A DNA stretch of 11,742 nt, taken from positions 1 to 11,742 of the forward strand of contig NZEE01000071.1 of the NCBI GenBank assembly GCA_002688965.1. Reading direction: 5' to 3'. Within the stretch, counting starts at the first letter, position 1; every line of letters begins with the position of its first letter. Source of the DNA: an archaeon. GTDB lineage: Archaea > Aenigmatarchaeota > Aenigmatarchaeia > GW2011-AR5 > GCA-2688965. The notes beneath the pieces were generated by a model. The model saw nothing but the letters and a program-made list of their open reading frames with translations, made no database searches and had not been told where the DNA came from. A program made the translations under genes and the position numbers. Positions 6,898 through 11,742 of this stretch are shown piece by piece.

Positions 6898-7979
6898 GAA
6901 AAAGAAAAGGATTTATTAAAGTTGTTGAAGCTATTGTAGCATCTATCATAGTGTTGGCTTCGCTTACATACTTTTTTGGTTATCATATTGAACCTTCTGA
7001 CTGGCCAGATTCTCAATTAAAAATTCAAAGTAGAGATTCCCTAAATGTTCTTGATTTCCAAGAGGGTTTAGAAAAATATATGCAAAGTGGTGATGCTGTA
7101 GATCGAGATAATTTGAGAATACATATAGATTCCATGGTTTCTGAAAGAATAGGATTTGCTATTAATATTATAGGTGCTCCTAATCCAGTTATATCCATTG
7201 CATGTGTTTACTGCAATGAAAATGAGGGGTTAATCGGGGAAAAGGAAGCTATTGAAAATCGAACTGATCCATTTTCTACTATTAGTGGATATGATATGCG
7301 CGGAAGGAAATTAAGAGTTGCTGTTGATAATAAGTATGCAATAACTGACATCAATGAAGCTGACGAAAAATACGATATCATGTTCATATATGGATATCCT
7401 GATATTGGTTTTACTGTTGATGAGAGAACAGAGATAAAAGAATATCTTGAAAATGGTGGAAATGTGATATTGTTTGGCCCTCTTGACGGAATAACATCTG
7501 ATGACGACTCTTTTATTCAAGATGTGTTTGGAATCTCTTCTTTTTCAGGAAATTCTGTGATTAGAAGTAGTTTTGTTGATGAAGTAAATGATGCTGGAAC
7601 ATCTGCTTCAAAAATATATTATTATTACTATAATCTTACTGGAAGATCGGTTTTAGCTAACTTTAATCTTAATGCTAATAATGTTGATAAAAATATCAAT
7701 ACTATTACACATTTTGATGATACTGCATCAATTCAAGTTAATGAATATGAAAATGGTAGAACTGCATGGGTTAATTCATATGACCGAAGTGATAGAAATG
7801 TGAATAGTTTACTACAGAGCGTCCTGTTTTGGTTGGCTGAGGACTTTGAAATTATACCAACACCTCAATTTACATTGACCCTTCCAAGCAATTTCTTCAA
7901 AACATACTATTTGATGTCAAGCATTGAGGATTCCTTTAATATGTATAAAGTTGGATTGACAATGTGGTACATCTTTTAA
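6894..7979 (+). CDS. Pilin-anchored protein with amidotransferase-like ectodomain (4 of 4)
   Basis: A 361-residue protein beginning with a prepilin-like N-terminus (R4-K5-G6, probable cleavage after G6, Glu12 at +6, hydrophobic helix about 7-30). The ectodomain begins near 33. Residues about 138-316 look like a Rossmannoid class I amidotransferase-like (GATase1/DUF4350-like) domain: a predicted strand at 138-144, then YDIMFIYGYPD (160-170), a helix ending in YLENGG (184-189), strand NVILFG (190-195), and a closing segment with VNSYD and a long helix (293-316). I do not see the Cys-His-Glu triad of active amidotransferases, so it may be a binding domain. An outer pair, C104 and C107 (C-x2-C), precedes the domain. 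The start overlaps the upstream stop by four bases, preceded by GAGGTTG. It is the last gene of the pilus group, and a tip adhesin or minor pilin is a reasonable guess. Confidence 0.78.
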   Translation: MRKRKGFIKVVEAIVASIIVLASLTYFFGYHIEPSDWPDSQLKIQSRDSLNVLDFQEGLEKYMQSGDAVDRDNLRIHIDSMVSERIGFAINIIGAPNPVISIACVYCNENEGLIGEKEAIENRTDPFSTISGYDMRGRKLRVAVDNKYAITDINEADEKYDIMFIYGYPDIGFTVDERTEIKEYLENGGNVILFGPLDGITSDDDSFIQDVFGISSFSGNSVIRSSFVDEVNDAGTSASKIYYYYYNLTGRSVLANFNLNANNVDKNINTITHFDDTASIQVNEYENGRTAWVNSYDRSDRNVNSLLQSVLFWLAEDFEIIPTPQFTLTLPSNFFKTYYLMSSIEDSFNMYKVGLTMWYIF

Positions 7980-8010
7980 TGAGTTTAAATCGTTTTTTAC
8001 TAACCTTCAA

Positions 8011-8017
8011 AGGTGAT
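8011..8017 (+). promoter_or_regulatory. Ribosome binding site that fixes the NMD3 start
   Basis: AGGTGAT lies three bases before the ATG at 8021. This excludes the longer reading that begins at 7964 inside the pilin-anchored gene, which has no such site and adds 19 residues unlike NMD3 proteins. Confidence 0.75.
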
Positions 8018-8020
8018 AAC

Positions 8021-8695
8021 ATGGAAAATGAATTTTGTATAAAATGCGGGAAAAAATCTGTGAAAAAAAGTAATTTCTGCGAAAAATGTATTCAAAATCA
8101 GTATGATTTGTTTAGTGTTAAGAATGTAACTGCTCAGAAATGTAGAGTATGTAAGCTTTATGAAGTAGGTAGAAAATGGGTTGCGTTTAAAGATGATAAA
8201 GAAGCTGCATTAGAAATTGCACAGAATAATATAAAGATTCTTGGAGATATCTCGGATATAAAATTAAAAGCAAAGGACATGTTTGGTAAATATCAGGTGA
8301 AAGTTTCAGCAAAAGGTGCTGTACATGAGCTTGGAACTGATGTAGTGGTGAAGAAAAAAGAAACCAGAACAATGATGGTTATATTCAGACGATTGAAATG
8401 TGATATCTGTGTAAAGATGAGTGGAAATTACTATGAAGCGTTAATTCAATTAAGGGGAGATAAGAAAGATAAACTTCTAAAAGAAACTAAACTAATTGCA
8501 CGTGAAAAAGATATTGTAGCAATAGAAGATAAAAAAGAGGGATATGATGTGCGTATTATGTTTAAGACTAATGCTAAACGAATTATAAGTATAATAAAAA
8601 GAAGAAAATTATCAAAGATGATAAAGAAGTCTTATAAAGATAAAGGAGAAAAGAAAGGTAAAAAGCTGTATAGAGATTACTATTCAGTGAGATGA
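8021..8695 (+). CDS. Short NMD3-family ribosome-associated protein
   Basis: A 224-residue homologue of eukaryotic NMD3, the large-subunit export adaptor; in archaea a role in 50S maturation is presumed. Four CxxC pairs (6/9, 20/23, 41/44, 127/130) form the family's zinc-binding core. The signature CDICVKMSGNYYEALIQLR (127-145) is diagnostic. The C-terminal part (175-224) keeps the usual order of an AKRI segment, basic helix, SYKDKG and a YRDYYSVR end. It stops there, without the eIF5A-like and later domains of full-length NMD3 proteins, so it is a short form. I see no frameshift that would explain this. The 41-base gap after the pilus group marks a change to information-processing genes. The stop overlaps the aIF1A start (ATGA). 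Confidence 0.9.
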   Translation: MENEFCIKCGKKSVKKSNFCEKCIQNQYDLFSVKNVTAQKCRVCKLYEVGRKWVAFKDDKEAALEIAQNNIKILGDISDIKLKAKDMFGKYQVKVSAKGAVHELGTDVVVKKKETRTMMVIFRRLKCDICVKMSGNYYEALIQLRGDKKDKLLKETKLIAREKDIVAIEDKKEGYDVRIMFKTNAKRIISIIKRRKLSKMIKKSYKDKGEKKGKKLYRDYYSVR

Positions 8696-8991
8696 TTATT
8701 ATGGAAGAAGGACCAATTCGAGTGAGAATGCCAAGAGGAAACCAATTGTTTGGTGTAGTTGAAATGTTACTTGGTAATAGTATGCTCCGTGTTAGATGTA
8801 GTGATAATAAACTAAGATTAGGAAGAATACCTGGAAGATTTAGAAAAAGATTGTGGGTACGCCCTAAAGACATTGTACTTGTAGAACCATGGGAAATACA
8901 AGGCGATGAAAAAGGTGATGTTGTTTACAAATATAGAAATGCAGAAGTTCAATGGTTGAAAAGAAAGAATATACTAAAAATGGATATCTAA
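8692..8991 (+). CDS. eif1A: Translation initiation factor aIF1A
   Basis: A 99-residue archaeal IF1A, an OB-fold protein that binds the 30S A site and helps place initiator tRNA at the start codon. Family motifs run in order: RVRMPRGNQLFGVVE (10-24), RVRCSDNKLRLGRIPG (33-48), RKRLWVRPKDIVLVEPWE (51-68) and WLK (88-90). Length is normal for archaea. Two starts are possible: ATG 8692 overlaps the NMD3 stop (ATGA), while ATG 8701 gives a protein beginning Met-Glu-Glu-Gly-Pro, closer to many homologues. I give the longer form because coupled ATGA starts are frequent in this window. The KH-domain gene follows 12 bases later with no RIO1 kinase between. Confidence 0.97.
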   Translation: MIIMEEGPIRVRMPRGNQLFGVVEMLLGNSMLRVRCSDNKLRLGRIPGRFRKRLWVRPKDIVLVEPWEIQGDEKGDVVYKYRNAEVQWLKRKNILKMDI

Positions 8992-9003
8992 GGTGATTTC
9001 TAC

Positions 9004-9537
9004 ATGATCAAGAATGTTAGAATACCTATTCCCAGAATCGCTGTGCTTATAGGGAAAAATGGTGCTACAAGAAAGAACATAGAGAATTCATGTGATGTTA
9101 AGCTAAAAATATACAAAATTGGCGGAAACGTTGAAATAGAAGGAGAAGCTCTTGGTGTGGTTATAGCTGAAGTTATTGTTACTGCAATTGCAAGAGGGTT
9201 TTCTCCTGAAAAAGCTAATTTACTTCATGATGAAAATAGAACTCTTGCTATATTAAATATATCTGACGACAAGAGAGAATTAAAGAGAATTAAATCAAGA
9301 TTGATAGGAACCGGCGGGAAAAGTAGGAGAAACATGGAAAGGCTTACTGGCACATACATATCTGTATATGGTAAAACTGTATCTATTATAGGTCCACATG
9401 AAAATGTTGATAAATTGCAAAGTGGCCTCGAAAAGCTTATTAAAGGTACTTCCCATAGATTTGTCTATCAACATCTTGAAAGGGTATTCAGTAAGATGAG
9501 AAAAAGGGAAAAAAAGCGTGAAAAAAATGGTCGATAA
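9004..9537 (+). CDS. KH-domain RNA-binding protein, Dim2/Krr1 type
   Basis: A 177-residue protein with two KH domains in the arrangement of archaeal Dim2 (Pno1)/Krr1 proteins, which bind the 3' end of 16S rRNA during 30S assembly and can associate with aIF2-alpha. KH1 begins at the N-terminus and has its RNA-contacting loop at GKNG (17-20). The linker [12 protein letters not shown] (63-74) is typical of the family. KH2 has GTGG (102-105) followed by [11 protein letters not shown] (106-116). The C-terminal tail (163-177) is strongly basic. GGTGAT at 8992-8997 directly follows the aIF1A stop and sets the start. The 3' end overlaps Top6B by 11 bases or 20, depending on the Top6B start. The family call is firm; the rRNA role is transferred from homologues. 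Confidence 0.93.
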   Translation: MIKNVRIPIPRIAVLIGKNGATRKNIENSCDVKLKIYKIGGNVEIEGEALGVVIAEVIVTAIARGFSPEKANLLHDENRTLAILNISDDKRELKRIKSRLIGTGGKSRRNMERLTGTYISVYGKTVSIIGPHENVDKLQSGLEKLIKGTSHRFVYQHLERVFSKMRKREKKREKNGR

Positions 9538-11146
9538 AAAAAGTGCAGAGTATTTTGCTACACAACAAAAAGAGATTTCTGTTTCAGAGTTCTTTGAAAA
9601 AAATAAACATTTACTTGGTTTTGATAATCCTACTAAGGCATTACTTATTGTAGTGAAAGAAGCAGTTGACAATGCTCTCGATGCTTGTGAAGAAGCTGGA
9701 ATACTTCCTGATATTAAAGTTAAGGTTAAGAACAAACGAGATGATGTATTTACTCTAAGTATTGAAGATAATGGTCCTGGTATTGTAAAACAACAAATTC
9801 CTAAAATATTTGGAAAGTTGTTATATGGTTCAAAGTTTCATAAATTTAAACAATCAAGAGGTCAACAAGGAATAGGTATTAGTGCTGCTGTTTTGTATGC
9901 ACAATTAACAACTGGTGTTCCTGCTAAAGTATATTCAAAACTTCCTGGAAAAGATAAGACACATGTTTTCATCATGCATATTGATACAATGAAAAATGAG
10001 CCAGAAATAATTGAAGAATATGATATAAAAGATGGAAGAGAAGCAATCAAAGAACATGGTGTTAGAATTGTTGTTGATGTTGTTGGACGTTATAGGAAAA
10101 AACAAGGTATAGATGAATATATTAGACAAAGTGGTGTTGCAAATCCATTTGCTAACTTTGCATATAGTGCTCCTGATGGAGAAAAAATAAAAATAACTCG
10201 TTCTGTGAAAGTACTTCCTAAAGAAGCTAAGAGTATAAAACCACATCCATATGGAGTTGAGTTCGGAATATTATTAAGAATGTTGAAAAATACTAAAGCT
10301 AAAACTATTTACGCATTTCTTCAGAATGAATTTTCTTCAACTGGTGCAACAAGTTCTATGCAGATACTAAAAGTTGCAAAAATTGATAAAAAAGCTAAGC
10401 CATTATCATTAGAAAGAGATGATATTGATAGATTGATTCGTTCAATGCAAACAGTAAAATTGCAGAGACCTCCTTTAGATTGTTTATCTCCGATTGGGAA
10501 AGAAGAATTAGAAAAAGGTCTTCGTAAACAATACCCTGATGCTGATTTTATATTTACTGAAAGTAGAAAACCAGTAGTTTATAGAGGGATTCCTTTTATT
10601 ATTGAAACTGGAATTGTTTATGGTGGAAGTCTTGAAAAAGAAAAAAGTATAGATGTTATAAGACTTGCAAATCGTGTTCCTTTGTTATACCAATTAGGTG
10701 CAGGTGCTGTAAATGATTCAGTTGTGAAAACATCATGGAGACGGTATGGTTTAACACAATCTGGTAAATCTATGCCATCTGGTCCTGTTGCAGTAGTTGT
10801 TCATATGTGTTCTGCATGGGTTCCATTTATTTCAGAATCTAAAGAAGCGATGGCTCCTTATCCAGATATTGTTAAAGAAATGAAACTTGCTATTCAGAAT
10901 GTTGCTCGTCAGCTATATTCTCATTTAAGGAAAAAGCAAAGAGCTAAGCATGAATCTAGAAGAATGCAAATATTTGAAGAATATCTTCCATTGATAGCTG
11001 AAAATGCAGCTGAACTTGCTGAAATTAAAAAGAAATTGAATATACTTCCTATAATTCAAAAAGTTGTTAAAACTAAATTATTAGAAAATGAACGGGGTGC
11101 AATAGATCATATTCACAAAGAAAAGAAAGGTGAGGAAAATGAATGA
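9527..11146 (+). CDS. top6B: DNA topoisomerase VI subunit B
   Basis: The ATPase subunit of the type IIB topoisomerase, which passes one duplex through a double-strand break to relax and decatenate DNA. The 539-residue protein has a GHKL ATP-binding fold: N box E45/N49 in [15 protein letters not shown] (81-85), and lid RGQQGIG (111-117). The H2TH-containing middle spans about 215-310, and the transducer domain has the switch lysine K439 in [12 protein letters not shown] (431-442). The C-terminal helix is basic and then acidic, with no extra Ig-like domain, so it is about the length of short-form (Sulfolobus-like) enzymes. ATG 9527 is preferred; GTG 9518 would add three residues and sits a better distance from AAGGGA (9504-9509). 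The gene overlaps the KH gene and the small ORF downstream. Confidence 0.98.
   Translation: MVDKKSAEYFATQQKEISVSEFFEKNKHLLGFDNPTKALLIVVKEAVDNALDACEEAGILPDIKVKVKNKRDDVFTLSIEDNGPGIVKQQIPKIFGKLLYGSKFHKFKQSRGQQGIGISAAVLYAQLTTGVPAKVYSKLPGKDKTHVFIMHIDTMKNEPEIIEEYDIKDGREAIKEHGVRIVVDVVGRYRKKQGIDEYIRQSGVANPFANFAYSAPDGEKIKITRSVKVLPKEAKSIKPHPYGVEFGILLRMLKNTKAKTIYAFLQNEFSSTGATSSMQILKVAKIDKKAKPLSLERDDIDRLIRSMQTVKLQRPPLDCLSPIGKEELEKGLRKQYPDADFIFTESRKPVVYRGIPFIIETGIVYGGSLEKEKSIDVIRLANRVPLLYQLGAGAVNDSVVKTSWRRYGLTQSGKSMPSGPVAVVVHMCSAWVPFISESKEAMAPYPDIVKEMKLAIQNVARQLYSHLRKKQRAKHESRRMQIFEEYLPLIAENAAELAEIKKKLNILPIIQKVVKTKLLENERGAIDHIHKEKKGEENE
11128..11134 (+). promoter_or_regulatory. Strong ribosome binding site inside the end of top6B
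   Basis: AGGTGAG ends four bases before the ATG at 11139. It matches the archaeal anti-Shine-Dalgarno as well as the site before NMD3 does. The only other nearby ATG (11143) is followed at once by a stop, so this site can only serve the 45-residue frame. It is main evidence that the small ORF is translated. Confidence 0.65.
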
Positions 11147-11276
11147 TTTAATGTATTTAATATTTGTAACTGCTGGAGTTGGATATCGCGATCCTTTAGC
11201 AGGGCAAGGTAGAAGAGCAAGATATAGTTCACGTAAACTTGGAAGACCTGATAATGGTAGACACAGACGTTCTTAG
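11139..11276 (+). CDS. Small basic protein between top6B and top6A (45 residues)
   Basis: A 45-codon frame starting inside the top6B stop region (8-base overlap) and ending with TAG at 11274-11276. The first 15 residues are mostly hydrophobic (L4, Y6-V10, V14), while the rest is strongly basic and polar, with nine Arg, one Lys, Gly and Ser, including [14 protein letters not shown] (24-37). There is no Cys and no recognisable domain. The excellent ribosome binding site, overlapping start and full occupancy of the top6B-top6A gap argue for a real gene; its shortness argues caution. A nucleic-acid- or ribosome-binding role is suggested by charge alone. It could also be a remnant of a longer protein. 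I do not recognise a family. Confidence 0.6.
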   Translation: MNDLMYLIFVTAGVGYRDPLAGQGRRARYSSRKLGRPDNGRHRRS

Positions 11277-11311
11277 GTTAGAGCACGTGAGGATTGTAGA
11301 AGGTGTAAGCT

Positions 11312-11742
11312 ATGAAAAACGATACTGAAAAAATAATAACTTCATTAAAGAAACTTGGGATTACTGTAGTACATTGTATAGAAAAAGGAGATGTTCCTGT
11401 ATTAGACGTTCCTATACGATCTACTTCAAATATTGTTTATGATAAAACATCAAGATGTTATGTTCTTGGACAATCAGTTGCTGCACGTTCAGCAGGAAAT
11501 ATACGGCATGTTAAAAAAGTTGCACAGATGATGAAAGTTGCTGATTTTGCTAAAAAATTATTAAGACAAGGTCAGCGACATGTGACTAAGCGAGAACTCT
11601 ATTATATTTCTGAATCATGGGGAGATAAACTAAAGTTTGTAGATCAGCCTGAATCTGACGATGTTGTTGAAGATATTGAAGCTATCATATCTAAACCAAG
11701 AGAAGATATTCATATTATACCTAATCCAAAAGGTGCTCTTTA
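11312..11742 (+). CDS. top6A: DNA topoisomerase VI subunit A, 3' end beyond the window
   Basis: The first 143 residues of the DNA-cleaving Spo11-like subunit, which forms the 5'-phosphotyrosyl bond with DNA. Full-length archaeal proteins are about 370 residues, so the Toprim domain is outside the window. The visible part holds the family's N-terminal region (VPVLDVPIRSTSNIVYD, 28-44), LGQSVAARSAGNIRHVKKVAQMM (52-74), and the winged-helix catalytic segment TKRELYYISESWG (92-104). One of the tandem tyrosines Y97/Y98 is the catalytic residue; by analogy with Spo11 the second is more likely. AGGTG at 11301-11305 precedes the ATG by six bases. It follows the small ORF after 35 bases and is surely co-expressed with top6B. 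Confidence 0.96.
   Translation, partial: MKNDTEKIITSLKKLGITVVHCIEKGDVPVLDVPIRSTSNIVYDKTSRCYVLGQSVAARSAGNIRHVKKVAQMMKVADFAKKLLRQGQRHVTKRELYYISESWGDKLKFVDQPESDDVVEDIEAIISKPREDIHIIPNPKGAL

Noticed and set aside
7984..7998. TTTAAAT and a six-T run in the gap before NMD3, as promoter and terminator
   Set aside because: Initiation about 25 bases after the TATA-like box would fall in the ribosome binding site, and a single six-T run is common in this AT-rich DNA. Either could be real but support is too thin to annotate.
7964..8020. Upstream extension of the NMD3 frame (19 extra residues)
   Set aside because: It overlaps the pilin-anchored gene and lacks a ribosome binding site, while AGGTGAT stands directly before the ATG at 8021 and homologues begin near the first CxxC.
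9295..9735. Minus-strand frame of 146 codons across the KH/Top6B junction
   Set aside because: It spans two well-supported plus-strand genes with diagnostic motifs in both frames; no start signal or recognisable protein.

Overview
The window is a stretch of AT-rich archaeal chromosome. Archaeal origin is secure: it carries aIF1A, an NMD3-family protein, a two-KH Dim2/Krr1-type protein, topoisomerase VI subunits B and A, a FlaI/GspE-type secretion ATPase, class III (prepilin-type) signal peptides, TATA-box promoters and GGTGAT-type ribosome binding sites. The strong A+T bias, compact gene packing, shortened proteins (NMD3 stops after its core domain) and a divergent Cys-rich acidic secreted protein with an 'ITGLAIG' stretch suggest a DPANN lineage (Woesearchaeota/Pacearchaeota-like). 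That lineage assignment is inference and was not tested.

Region 1 (1-762, minus strand): the N-terminal 254 residues of a secreted, very acidic, Cys-rich protein with recurring C-x5-C-x5-C modules. It runs off the left edge. Region 2 (763-891): a divergent intergenic region with promoter candidates on both strands.

Region 3 (892-7979, plus strand): a type IV pilus-like surface-appendage or secretion locus. It starts with a coiled-coil protein (892-1323). A probably leaderless promoter at 1351-1358 then drives seven tightly packed genes: two pilin-like proteins with near-identical N-termini, a long secretion ATPase, two half-size GspF/TadC-type membrane platform proteins, a short canonical class III pilin, and a pilin-anchored protein with an apparent amidotransferase-like (Rossmannoid) ectodomain. 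Four junctions are 4-base ATGA overlaps, so the genes are probably translationally coupled. No archaellum-specific gene (FlaH/ArlH, FlaF, FlaG) and no prepilin peptidase is present, so this looks like a pilus or Tad-like machine rather than a swimming archaellum.

Region 4 (8021-11742, plus strand): an information-processing cluster: short NMD3, aIF1A, KH-domain protein, Top6B, a previously easy-to-miss 45-residue basic small protein, and the first 143 residues of Top6A (runs off the right edge). From memory, archaea often order these as aIF1A, RIO1 kinase, KH protein, Top6B, Top6A. Here RIO1 is absent and a small ORF sits between the two topoisomerase subunits.

I saw no rRNA, tRNA, CRISPR array, insertion sequence or integrase. 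No gene-free stretch exceeds about 130 bases. The most interesting items are the compact pilus locus with its unusual accessory parts (coiled-coil gene, external CxxC...CxxC loop, pilin-anchored amidotransferase-like ectodomain) and the small basic ORF between the topoisomerase VI genes.
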